Assembly (NCBI GenBank): GCA_037367405.1 | Contig: JAZKJV010003121.1 | Location: 496,001 to 560,000 of the forward strand | Length of the DNA stretch: 64,000 nucleotides | Source: Ottelia alismoides | Lineage: Eukaryota > Streptophyta > Magnoliopsida > Alismatales > Hydrocharitaceae | Direction: 5' to 3' | Shown here: piece after piece, positions 36,904 to 47,834 of the stretch | Position numbering within the stretch: the first letter of the stretch is position 1 | Layout: each line of letters starts with the position of its first letter | The notes under the pieces: model-generated | What the model was told of the DNA's origin: nothing | Databases searched by the model: none | What the model saw: only the letters and a program-made list of their open reading frames with translations | Translations under genes and position numbers: made by a program

Positions 36904-38234
36904 AGATGATCAACTTTGCAGAAGAAATCACCCTCAAATAGTGAAAGACGTGGCCACGAAAAAATCGAGAAGATGGCTACTCACTCATACCCGGCGGTCT
37001 GTGACCTGGGTCACAGAGTTGACCCATGGTCAACGGATGGCGTGGCCTGATTGGGCCACGTCATCCGCAAAAAGACAAACACTTAAATAGCTACCTTGTA
37101 AATTAAATTAAAAATAGTAAATGATCAAATTAATTTTAGGTTATTTAATAAAAAATATTTATTATTTTATAAAGTATTTTATTCCGATTTTTAATTATTT
37201 TTATGAGTTATATTTTTACAAATTTGCGTTTATACCCCTATAGGTATCTATATCTATATGTTTAAGTATTTTATTTTTATTTAGGTATTTTTAATTTATT
37301 TTATTTTGGTTTTTATTTTCTAAAATTATAAAATACTTTTATATATACAAATATATTTTTATTTTATTTTTCTGATATATTTTATACACTTAATAAAATG
37401 AAAGTGTTATTTGTATAGGCATGGCTACATATATTATACCTATGTTTTATAATATATACAAGTATTTTTATTTGTATTTTATTTATGTTTTTATTTTGAT
37501 TTTAATGCTCATAATTATTATAAGTATTATTTACAATATTATAAAAATATAAAATTATAAAAATAATAAATAAATAATAAATTGAATATTTTATTATGTA
37601 CAAGTATACAATGGGGGTCCAAAAGTCAACTTTCAAACCGTAGCTCCGCCAAATGCAAAACCACCACCATTAATTAGATTATTTTCTTCTATATACAATT
37701 AAAGGTGAGTACGCTGCATTTGGAGTTTTTATTTGTGAGATACGGGTCTGGGAAGTTGGCATTCTAGAATTTTATTCAGACCATAACTTTTTATCTGTAC
37801 ATTATTTTTCTATGAAATCAATTTTGTATTTTTCTTTATTAATTTATCTACAACTTTCATGTACAAAGTTTCTTCATTTGATGTATAAAAAGTGGAACCA
37901 AAAATAGGTCCCAAAATGAATAAAGAACGAATAAAATGTATAGGTATTTTATCTGTGTTTTGGCCCTTATCTCCCCCTACTTTATTCCTTGTCGACCTAT
38001 TCATCAAGATGCCTAGGTCTCGGGGTTTCGGATCATAAAATATTTACAATATTTTATTCTTTTTCTTTTCTTTTCTTTATTCTATAATTTTGGCTTTAAA
38101 AACCGCATTTTATACAATATTTACACATATATACATGAATGCTAAAATGCATGAATTATGCCTATTTATACGCATTTACTAGGGTTTTTGAGGCCAAAAT
38201 GATAGAATAAAGATGATGAAACGTGGATTCATCA

Positions 38235-38250
38235 TCCCCCTATACTTGCC
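38235..38250 (-). promoter_or_regulatory. Polypurine tract of element C
   Basis: The reverse strand reads GGCAAGTATAGGGGGA directly before the LTR start. It is preceded by an 8-bp hairpin TTTGCTAG...CTAGCAAA (about 38251-38270), so the true tract also follows a stem-loop, like the internal copies at 40226-40832. Confidence 0.85.
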
Positions 38251-39744
38251 TTTGCTAGTCCCTAGCAAACACTTATGCAATAAGTGCAGAAAAGAAAAAT
38301 AAAGAAAAGAAAAAGAAGAAAGATGGACTAAATTTAATTATCAAACTTGTCTTCACAAAATCAAAGTTTGGAGCTGAAGTCGGACCTTTGGAATTTTAGT
38401 GCGGTCGGAACCTTAATGAGAACCAAGTTTGAAATCCAACAGTCCTTGAGAATCCCAAAAACTCTGTCCAAGTCTCCTCAATAGCCAGGTCAGAAATACT
38501 TCAACTCATACGCAAACTCTTACGACTATGAGTCTGACTCGTACAGTGTAAGTGATATGTAGCTCCCTACCTCAGAAGTGACAAAGAAACAACCTCCCTC
38601 AACCTGGTAACTCTAATGCCTCGGTCTAGCAACTCTTTCCTCGAGAAGCGGGGTATTCCCTTCTAAGTTCAAGTGCAACCGGCTCAAGAAGAGGGGGAAG
38701 AAGTATAGACTTTTGGGAGCTCAACCAGTGTAGCTAAGTCTCCCGCTGCAAGCTTCATGAGATGTAACATGGATACCATAAGCTTTTGCTTTATTGAACT
38801 ATATACACTCCGGTGGGGTTATTAAATTTTCAATCCGACCCACCACTTTTTTGGAGTTCTTCTTTTTTTTTTTTCTTTTTTTTTTTTTCAATTGCATCTG
38901 TACAACATATCTACATGGTGCAGCATATATACAAGAAATTTTCCTCTTGAGCCAGTAGACTATCCCTCTTTTGAAGCTTTATTGCAACCCACGGCTTCTG
39001 TCTTTAGCCTTCATCACCACTAGACCAAGTTGAGGTGCACTTCCTTCACTATAAGAAGAAGAGAGGTTCCGCCTAGAAGTACTACCCTCATATGCTACCC
39101 CAAGCCAAAGGAAACTGCCTCCTCACCACCTCATCCGTGGAGAGCTATGTGAAAGGTGCAGGTGTCCAAGTTAGGTCATTATCAACAAGAGTCGTGCGTG
39201 TGCTCCGAAATACTCTACTTAGGCAGTCAAGAATCCATTGAACCAAGTCCCGTGATCCTCAAAGAATTAAGCCAACTAGACCTGAAGTACCTCAAACCCA
39301 ATTCCTATAAGGTTCCTGTTATTAGGTAGATTTTAAGGTCCAATCAAGCTCCAATCTTCGGATTTTACTTAGACTTGTTCAACTATCAAACTCAATCCGA
39401 AAAATGCGAATGCTATGCAATGCAATGCAGAAAATATTTTTGTGATGCAATTTTCAAGGATTTTGAACTTTTTATGGATTTTTGAAAATATGATGCATGC
39501 AGATGCAATTTTTTTTTTTTTGTATTTTTCAAAAAGATTTTTCAAATGTTTTTGGATTTTAGTTTTTGCAAATGTTTTTGGGCTTTTTGAAAACAAAAAG
39601 GTTTTGGCTGAAAAATAGGTTAAAATATGTACACGGGAGTGCTTCTTATATTTACAAGAAGTGGATTTTAAGGATTTACAGGGTAAGTAGTCAATTTTAT
39701 ACATATATAGTGGATTTTGGTGTGATGTGTATATTCCTCAAATT
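38251..39744 (-). other. Conserved noncoding 3' block of element C
   Basis: Counterpart of 4031-5517 in D. It has no long frame. A polypyrimidine run lies at 38860-38890 on the plus strand. Conservation with D despite the lack of a frame suggests a role at the RNA or DNA level, though shared descent alone could also explain it. Confidence 0.55.
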
Positions 39745-40075
39745 TATTTGAAAACAATTTACACACAATTTTTGAAAACTATAGTCCAAAATAATTTTTA
39801 CAAACATTTTACACACATTTGAAAATCATTTTGCAAAGGCTTTTCAAACAGTATATATAGGTTTTTCAAAACATTTTTGCAACCATTTTTCAAACCATTT
39901 GCAAATCATTTTTCAAACATTTTATTTCACACAAAGAAAAGAAGTTTTTCAAACCACACATTTTTCACAGGTTGAAAACACGAAACAAAATATTTTCAAA
40001 ATAGTTTTCAATAGATGTTCACAAAGATTTTCAAACTATTTTTCAAACATTTTGCAAAAAACATTTTCACCTGAT
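39745..40075 (-). repeat. Degenerate A/T-tract array in element C
   Basis: Repeats of TTTTCAAA and TTTGCAAA units every 20 bases or so, matching the array in D at 3665-4030. Confidence 0.6.
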
Positions 40076-40225
40076 TTATTAATCAGTAAATACAAAAAGA
40101 ATTTGAGGAATAATCACATATTTTTATTAAGAATTTTTAATGAATTTTAAAGAATTGTTAGCCATATTATTAAGAAAAAATACGAAAGTACGAGTTATGG
40201 CTAAAGTATATACGTAGTATATACG

Positions 40226-40832
40226 ACCCCCCTATACTTAGCTTGAGCTATGTCCTCATAGATCAGAGAGAAAAGAGAAGACATAACTCGTACTGAGTAT
40301 AGGAAAATCTAAAGAATAAAAGAAGGAATCAATGAGAAGTTGACCGTCCCCCCTATACTTAGGATCAAATAATCCTAAGTATAGCAGACTGTACACAAAG
40401 CAGGGAGGGTCAAGGGTGGGAATGAACAGATCGTACTCAGATTGTCTCCCCCTATACTTAGGGTAAGATATCCCTAAGTATAGACAAGAAGAGGAGACAA
40501 TGGAGAGGATCGAAAAGGATAGAACAACTCGGGGTGCCAACCCCCCTATACTTAGGACAAAGTACGTCCTAAGTATGGAAAACTGTCTACAAGGGCGGCA
40601 CCTTTTTGATAGATGAAGAAGATAGAAGAGGAAAAGAAGAAAAGAAGAAAAGAAGAAAAGAGACCTGAAGATGGAGAAGAGATCATGAGAATATACACAC
40701 CACTCCCCCTATACTTAGGGTAAAAGAAACCCTAAGTATAGGCAACAACAGGAGTGATCAGACGGAACGATGAATGAACCCTCGGCTCGTTCACCCCCCT
40801 ATACTTAGGACAAAGTACGTCCTAAGTAAGGC
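40226..40832 (-). repeat. Six stem-loop units, mostly with polypurine ends, in element C
   Basis: Units lie at about 40226-40306, 40347-40384, 40447-40482, 40541-40579, 40704-40742 and 40794-40832. Read on the minus strand, each has CTTAGG or CTTAG, a short loop, CCTAAG, then TATAGGGGG. The order and spacing match D. They lie between the ORF end (40921) and the A/T-tract array. Confidence 0.82.
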
Positions 40833-40920
40833 AGACACGATAATGGGTGGACGAGCAATACGGTAGAGAGAACAGAGGTACACAGAAGTGAATATACAAC
40901 AGAGATGGATATACAGATGA

Positions 40921-42855
40921 TCAAGAAGGTTGAAAGCGAACCTTCTTGCGGGACCGCGGAGGAATAGATCTAGTGTGGTGCAGGTCGACATCGGGGTCCA
41001 CAGTGGACGGAATTCGATCAGGGTCGACAAGGTGTAAGTCCTCGGGGGCCCTAGGGTGTGAAGGCACAGACGGAGTAGTGGAAGAAGTACGGCTAGGTCT
41101 GGCCTTGGGAGTCTCGCTGATATCAAAGTGGAATGGGACGAACTCATCATCATCGGAAGTAGTGTACTCGGAGTCGTCCTGCGAGGTGTCATCCAGGTCA
41201 AAATCAAAAGGCACGAAATCATCGGTGGAAGTAGTCGAACTCTGTTCGTCCTCTATAATCTCAACCGGATCATCTTTCTCATCAAAAGGCCCGAATCTCT
41301 GAAGAAAAGCAACCAAATCAAATTCGGCCTTTGGCTCATCAGTATCTACATGAACAGGAGCGGACTCATCAGTGGAAGTAGTCAAAGCATGTCCGTCCTG
41401 TATAGTCTCTATATCTGCCCTCCGCTCAATGGTATCAATCGTGTAGATCCCGCGGATGTCATCAACACAACGCCAAGTCCCAGAAGAAGGAACGTCGAGG
41501 TCCATGCTTTCCAAGTTTTCCTCAACCGAGAGGAATTCTCGGGTCTCAGTGGAATCCAATAGACAACAAAATTCTCTGATAGTATCATCAAGGTCATGGT
41601 CCTCGAGGTCAGCCAAGATAGGTGTGGTCACATCAGGTGCAGGTCTCTGGTCGGCAGTGGGTGCGGTGATCACTGCTACGCCCTCGTCAGCAGGGCGGAA
41701 GCGAATCTCTCCTGATCCATAGTCGATAACGACCCTCGCAGAGGCAAGGAATGGTCGTCCTAGGATGATTGGAGAATGCTCCCCTGTGGAGTTCTCCATG
41801 GGCAACACGACAAAATCAACATTGTGGCTCGTGCCCTGAATCGATATGACGACGTTTTCAAGGATACCCTTCGGCCTCTTTATTGATCCATCAGCAAACT
41901 GTACGATCATCCTGGTCTTCTTGAGAGGCTCTAGGTGAAGAGACTGTACCAACGAGAAGGGTATGATGCTAATCGAAGCACCGCCGTCTAGGAGAGTGTG
42001 ATCACATGTGTGGTCAGAGATGGTGCAGCTAATGAAAGGTGTGGCAGTGTTCTTCTTCTTGGGAAGGGGACGGTGTGTGATGGCGTGGGCAGTGGCCATG
42101 GTCAAGATATGACGCTCAGATCTGCTCCTCCGCTTTCTCTTCTTGGGAAGAGGAGCAGACATATGGGTCATGGCCTGCTGAAGTGGGGCACGGATAATCT
42201 CATGAATGGTGGCCACCACTTCGGGTTCAGTCAGCATTTTTTTGAATTTTTGGACCTCCTCCATACAAGGGAGGAAGTCGGAATCAGCATATACACGAGG
42301 AATGCCAAGAGCAGTCTGTACAGCGGCATCCTCGGGGTCAAAGGTGGGACTGGGTGTGAATGCATGTGTGGTCAAGAAGTCTGGCAAGTGTGCGCTCTCC
42401 TCACAGTCCGACTCGATCGTGTGTCTCCCGAAATCTTTTTGTGTTTTTAAAATTTTCTCATTTTTTTGTATTTTGGGCGATTGCAAGCTCTCATGGAAAT
42501 CCTCGAGTGAACCCATATCATCAAATGGTGGAATATCATGGTCGCTCTTATTGGTACTAGTGAGGGTGTCAATCCTCTGTCTCATATGATCCATCATCTG
42601 GGTCAAGTGCTCAAGGGTGGACTCCATGAAAGGTGACTCCATCAGCTCAGTCTCGGGTGGATGTGAAGGTGGAGGCGGATAATACACAGGTGGAGATAGA
42701 GGTGGGTGTGGGTAGAAATCCGAGTCCTGATACTGTGGCTGAGGCGGATATGTACAAAAGTCAGGAGCAAAGTCCTCCTGGAAAAAAGGAGGTGGACCGG
42801 CTGGAGTGAAGGAGGGATCCGCGAAGTCCGGATAGAATACGCTCCAGTCGGCCAT
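40921..42855 (-). CDS. Retropepsin-like protein of element C (644 residues)
   Basis: An intact frame from ATG at 42855 to a stop at 40921, the only ORF of size in the element. The N-terminal 70 residues are proline- and tyrosine-rich. Residues 78-98 form a likely helix (ESTLEHLTQMMDHMRQRIDT). A basic stretch KKRKRRSRSER lies at 238-248. The protease-like core is about 286-386: LLDGGAS with Asp290 as the likely catalytic residue, the FADGSIKRPKGI flap region, then SPIILGRPFLASAR and VIDYGSGEI. The second half (about 400-620) is acidic, with the EFVPF or DFVPF motif twice. The C-terminus is basic (RKKVRFQPS). I see no Retrotrans_gag domain, CCHC knuckle, RT, RNase H or integrase. Athila/Tat proteases have the same LLD.GAS and GRPFLA motifs but sit in a Gag-Pol polyprotein. 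It may cleave or package a partner's proteins, or have become a structural protein; that is inference. Confidence 0.8.
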   Translation of the reverse strand: MADWSVFYPDFADPSFTPAGPPPFFQEDFAPDFCTYPPQPQYQDSDFYPHPPLSPPVYYPPPPSHPPETELMESPFMESTLEHLTQMMDHMRQRIDTLTSTNKSDHDIPPFDDMGSLEDFHESLQSPKIQKNEKILKTQKDFGRHTIESDCEESAHLPDFLTTHAFTPSPTFDPEDAAVQTALGIPRVYADSDFLPCMEEVQKFKKMLTEPEVVATIHEIIRAPLQQAMTHMSAPLPKKRKRRSRSERHILTMATAHAITHRPLPKKKNTATPFISCTISDHTCDHTLLDGGASISIIPFSLVQSLHLEPLKKTRMIVQFADGSIKRPKGILENVVISIQGTSHNVDFVVLPMENSTGEHSPIILGRPFLASARVVIDYGSGEIRFRPADEGVAVITAPTADQRPAPDVTTPILADLEDHDLDDTIREFCCLLDSTETREFLSVEENLESMDLDVPSSGTWRCVDDIRGIYTIDTIERRADIETIQDGHALTTSTDESAPVHVDTDEPKAEFDLVAFLQRFGPFDEKDDPVEIIEDEQSSTTSTDDFVPFDFDLDDTSQDDSEYTTSDDDEFVPFHFDISETPKARPSRTSSTTPSVPSHPRAPEDLHLVDPDRIPSTVDPDVDLHHTRSIPPRSRKKVRFQPS

Positions 42856-44203
42856 CTCGAAACAAAAGAAAATGATCGGGAGAGCACGATGGTCAAGTCA
42901 AGAGAGTGAAGAAGAAGGCGCAAATGCGTAGGGATGATCTAGGACACACACAAAACAATCACAAGCAAAAATGAAAGAATGCAAACCCTCAATTCACCTA
43001 CTCAACTCGCTAGAGACCGTAAAATGCGGTCTTTTTATCTTGTCTGTTTTAGAGTTAGGTGAGAAGTCAAAATATTGCGCAAACACTTAGGGGCTGAATG
43101 GGATTTTGGGCTCTAACCTTAGTGTGTGCGCGAGCAAATAAAAGCGAAGACAATGAGGGGATTACTCGCCCCAAGAGAATTTTTTTTTCTTTTTGGTTGA
43201 TTTTAGGGTCGAGTAATGTTAGCAGTCCCAATTTTATTGATTATCACTTTTTTTTGGATTTTTAATGAGAATGCACGATCCTATCGGGGAGTCAATTCCT
43301 TTAAGCTCCTAGATGATCAAAAATCAGAGGTAGAGAGGCGGAAAAGCAATGCAAGCGATCAAAACGATGATGGATGCTAAAGCGTAAATGCTCACCTTGC
43401 CTCCAGCACTCTACATGCAAGGATGCTCAGCAGAATTGAAACCTATCTATATGCAAATGCAAAGCCGATGAAATCGCCCTAAGTTTCAGAAATTGCTATT
43501 ATCGTGAAGAACCACAAGTCGGCCACTTATCTTTAACCTAAGAGTCCGGTCTTGGCTCACCCCTCCTCTTCTCGACACACTCGAGTTCAGGAGTAGCGCT
43601 TGAAGGGGCTCGCTCACGGCACACGGGCTAAGAGATAAATGAATCGACTATTTAAATTTGACTAAGTCCAAACGCGGCTATAGGTACATGCAAAGGTATT
43701 AGGTGTTTGGCCTTAATCTATCGCAAGCAACTCCTAAAACTACGGGCTCAATCACACAAAAGAAATAAAATCGAAAAACAAAACAAAATAAAAAAATGCG
43801 ATGAAAACCGTAAAAAGCCGCGGCGAGCCCCCAAGTGAACAATCACTTGGAAATTAGGCTCTAAAGTCCAAGTTCGGGGGTACCTGTATTATTACAAATA
43901 AAGTGGTCTCTCTCTCACAAAAATTACAAAAATAAATACAAGAAAATAAAATGCAACTAAAATAGAGCGCGGTCTTCAAAATTTTCTCTTCGTCTCCTCT
44001 GTGCTCGGCTGGCAGATGCCGGCTTCACGTGGGTGCGTAGGCGCCTAGGGTGGAGCGCCTCCCTCGATCCGCGGTTCCTCGCAAAAAGTCAACAAAGAGG
44101 GGGATCAGACAGCTCAAAAGATATATCAAGATAAAAATAAAAAACCGCAAAATGTAGACAAATAATCACAAACACAAACAAGACCCGAACTACGCGCTGT
44201 TGC
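42856..44203 (-). other. Element C 5' leader, noncoding
   Basis: Untranslated region between the tRNA-Asp site and the ORF start. It aligns with D 1-999. No credible ORF on the element strand. Confidence 0.6.
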
Positions 44204-44221
44204 TCCCCGGCAACGGCGCCA
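44204..44221 (-). promoter_or_regulatory. Primer-binding site of element C (tRNA-Asp)
   Basis: The reverse strand reads TGGCGCCGTTGCCGGGGA, complementary to the 3' end of plant tRNA-Asp, two bases from the LTR edge. The same primer is used by Athila/Tat-type elements. This fixes the minus-strand orientation of C. Confidence 0.88.
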
Positions 44222-44223
44222 TT

Positions 44224-47200
44224 TGTTGAACCGGAAAATAGAGGGTCGTACGGTTTCACAAGGCGAAACCGCAGTCGATGCGGTGACCGCTCGAAATCCC
44301 GATTCAAACAACAATTAACCCACCACAATTAAATCAAACAATGAATGTAAATGTGCGGAGTTAAAATTTATTATAACTCTACAACAAAGATGTGTATAGG
44401 TGCAAGTATTGTAGAGGTCGAACACAGGGAGCAGACAAGTAGAACGGGGCACAAGTGCTCAAAAATGTGTGTGAAAGTGATCAAAGGCCTATTATGCTAT
44501 TTTTTGTGGGTCTTTAATTTTTATATTTTTGTATTTTGATTTTTACTTTACAGATTTTGTATTTTCTTTTTGTATTTTATATTTTTCTATTTTCTTTTTC
44601 AATATTGGAAAATAAAGACAAGGTAATAGAAGACAAGCTAAGGTATTTATATAAATAGATAAAAATGTTCAAAAATTAGAAAATAAAGTCTTTTTGGTCT
44701 TTTTATACTTTTTTACTGTTTTTGTGATTTTTGGGTAATTTTTAAAATGTTTTTGGTATTTTTAATTATCAAAATAAAGAAAACAGTGGTAAAAAACAAG
44801 GCTGAAACTTAAAATGGAGAAATAAAATATCAAACAGTAACAAAAATTCTCCAAATTAATTTTCACCTAAAGATAATCAAACAAAGAAAATTCAGGAAAA
44901 GAAAACACTATTTTTGGATTTGTTATGAATTTTATAAATTTTTATGAAGGTTTTTAGAATTTTGCAATTTTTAGGAGTTTGGTTTTATATTTTTTAATGA
45001 TTTTTGGCTGGGAGTTAAAACTAACTAAAAGACACAAAATATATTTTTTTGGGATTTTTCTGAGGTGTTTTTATATTTTTTAGTGATTTTCTAATGCAAA
45101 CAGTGCTGAAAATGGCTATTTTTGATTTTTAATAAATAATAAAATGCAATAATTACGAAAAATAAAAATATGGTGATGAACTACTATGCAACAGATATCT
45201 AAATTAATTTTTGTAGAGTTTTTTAGGGCTTCATAGATGCATGCATAAAATACAAGAAACAAAAAGAAAAGGTATGCGGCCAGGGGCGTTTGTGTAATAA
45301 ATAGAAAGTTGGGGGCCTAAGCGCAAAATGTTCACAAATATATGTACTGCAATTTACTTTTAAGGACTAACAATCAATCACAGAACGCGCAAGGCTATCA
45401 ACGCAAAAATCCCAGGGTGCGCGTGACTTGCACACGCACCTGGAAGGGGTATAAGCGTAATTGCAGAAAATCCAAAGGGCTACAATGCAAAAATGCTAAA
45501 ACTCTGATACTGCAAATGAATGTTTGGATATTGAACTTTTAATACGCCAACTCCCCGGGGGTTCCCTTCAAAAACGCCAAGTCACGTGCGCGGAGCACGT
45601 GACCTGGCGGGGGTCAAAATGGGAATAGCACAAAACTGGGGGGGCAATGTTGCAAATATTACAAAAATTCTATAACAGCAGGCGAAAGCTTAAGGATGTT
45701 CTGAGCATTACACAAAAACGTGGGGGGTTTGGATGCAAAACCCCCCACTAATCCACGTGGCAGCCCGGATGCAAAGGAGTGAGATGAGATCAACGGCTGG
45801 GCTGCTCCAGTCGATCGGACGGTGGGGATCAAAAGGGGAAGGGCAGTATCAACGGCAGCTGGGCGCGTGTCCCTTCCCCCTTCGTTCCTGCGCAGGAGCG
45901 GCTGGGTGGCGGCTGTAGCGTGCGGCGGCGCGTGGGAGGCTCCTCCGGCGAGCTCGAAGCTCTCTCCAGAGGGGTCGGCGGCGGCCCGGGCACCTGCAAG
46001 GAAATCGCCACAATGAAATGGGAGTCCTGGGGGTTCAAACAAGCGGTGATGGGTTGACGGGAACGTCGAGCTGCGGTTTCGTCGGAGCGGAGCTCCGACG
46101 AGCTTTGAGGAGCGGAGGTGGAGCGAAAACTCAAGGGAATATATAAGAAAATACCAAAGGACTCAGCAGAAACTATAAGTAACACAAAAAGGAACAAAAA
46201 CACCTCGAGTTGGTCGGTGACCAACGAGATAAGGGACCTCGACGGCGGCTCCGCCGGAGGTGGATGGAGCGCCTCCACGGCCCCCGCGCGACCCTCCTGG
46301 TTGGTTGGAGGCGGCCCTGTCACGGCCTCCGTCCAGAACTCAAGAAGAGAGGGGTTGCTAGGTCCAAAGAAGGGTTCAAAGTTCAAATGGGGCTTTTGGG
46401 GGTTATTTGAAAAGATGGTGGACGGGGCACATTGATCGAGGTGCAACGGGAAGAGCAGTGGTGCTCTCCCCGAAAAAATCCTAGGGCGAGGTAGATGGAT
46501 CATAGATGATCAACTTTGCAGAAGAAATCACCCTCAAATAGTGAAAGACGTGGCCACGAAAAAATCGAGAAGATGGCTACTCACTCATACCCGGCGGTCT
46601 GTGACCTGGGTCACAGAGTTGACCCATGGTCAACGGATGGCGTGGCCTGATTGGGCCACGTCATCCGCAAAAAGACAAACACTTAAATAGCTACCTTGTA
46701 AATTAAATTAAAAATAGTAAATGATCAAATTAATTTTAGGTTATTTAATAAAAAATATTTATTATTTTATAAAGTATTTTATTCCGATTTTTAATTATTT
46801 TTATGAGTTATATTTTTACAAATTTGCGTTTATACCCCTATAGGTATCTATATCTATATGTTTAAGTATTTTATTTTTATTTAGGTATTTTTAATTTATT
46901 TTATTTTGGTTTTTATTTTCTAAAATTATAAAATACTTTTATATATACAAATATATTTTTATTTTATTTTTCTGATATATTTTATACACTTAATAAAATG
47001 AAAGTGTTATTTGTATAGGCATGGCTACATATATTATACCTATGTTTTATAATATATACAAGTATTTTTATTTGTATTTTATTTATGTTTTTATTTTGAT
47101 TTTAATGCTCATAATTATTATAAGTATTATTTACAATATTATAAAAATATAAAATTATAAAAATAATAAATAAATAATAAATTGAATATTTTATTATGTA

Positions 47201-47834
47201 CAAGTATACAATGGGGGTCCAAAAGTCAACTTTCAAACCGTAGCTCCGCCAAATGCGAAACCACCACCATTAATTAGATTATTTTCTTCTATATACAATT
47301 AAAGGTGAGTACGCTGCATTTGGAGTTTTTATTTGTGAGATACGGGTCTGGGAAGTTGGCATTCTGGAATTTTATTCAGACCATAACTTTTTATCTGTAC
47401 ATTATTTTTCTATGAAATCAATTTTGTATTTTTCTTTATTAATTTATCTACAACTTTCATGTACAAAGTTTCTTCATTTGATGTATAAAAAGTGGAACCA
47501 AAAATAGGTCCCAAAATGAATAAAGAACGAATAAAATGTATAGGTATTTTATCTGTGTTTTGGCCCTTATCTCCCCCTACTTTATTCCTTGTCGACCTAT
47601 TCATCAAGATGCCTAGGTCTCGGGGTTTTGGGTCATAAAATATTTACAATATTTTATTCTTTTTCTTTTCTTTTCTTTATTCTATAATTTTGGCTTTAAA
47701 AACCGCATTTTATACAATATTTACACATATATACATGAATGCTAAAATGCATGAATTATGCCTATTTATACGCATTTACTAGGGTTTTTGAGGCCAAAAT
47801 GATAGAATAAAGATGATGAAACGTGGATTCATCA
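44224..47834 (-). repeat. 5' LTR of element C (3611 bp)
   Basis: Partner of 34624-38234 at an exact offset of 9600. It carries the same G-box palindrome at 45576-45608 and the same 224-codon frame at 45829-46503. It is followed by GTATG and then the resumed copia B LTR. Confidence 0.95.

Larger units (their letters stand above)
34624..38234 (-). repeat. 3' LTR of element C (3611 bp)
   Basis: In element orientation it begins TGATGAATCC and ends GGTTCAACA. It differs from 44224-47834 at only 12 sites, such as 34832, 34912, 36082, 36735, 37656 and 38028. The middle (about 35940-37080) is GC-rich and probably holds the promoter region; the rest is AT-rich. Confidence 0.95.
34624..47834 (-). mobile_element. 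Element C: young complete long-LTR element without pol
   Basis: Two 3611-bp LTRs (34624-38234, 44224-47834) with the same length, no indels and 12 substitutions in my reading. The 5-bp duplication GTATG is at 34619-34623 and 47835-47839. The tRNA-Asp primer site (44204-44221, minus strand) and the purine tract (38235-38250, minus strand) fix the orientation. The 5.99-kb internal region holds one intact ORF (40921-42855) and no RT, RNase H or integrase, so it must rely on a partner for reverse transcription. The tRNA-Asp site and protease resemble Athila/Tat Ty3/gypsy elements; the missing pol and long conserved noncoding parts recall LARD or TR-GAG classes. Confidence 0.92.

Noticed and set aside
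41998..42450. 150-codon plus-strand ORF and neighbours at 40946-41722
   Set aside because: Antisense shadows of the intact 644-residue ORF of element C.
45829..46503. 224-codon ORF inside the 5' LTR of element C, same as 36229-36903
   Set aside because: Open in both LTRs only because they are nearly identical; no matching frame in the LTR of D and no domain.
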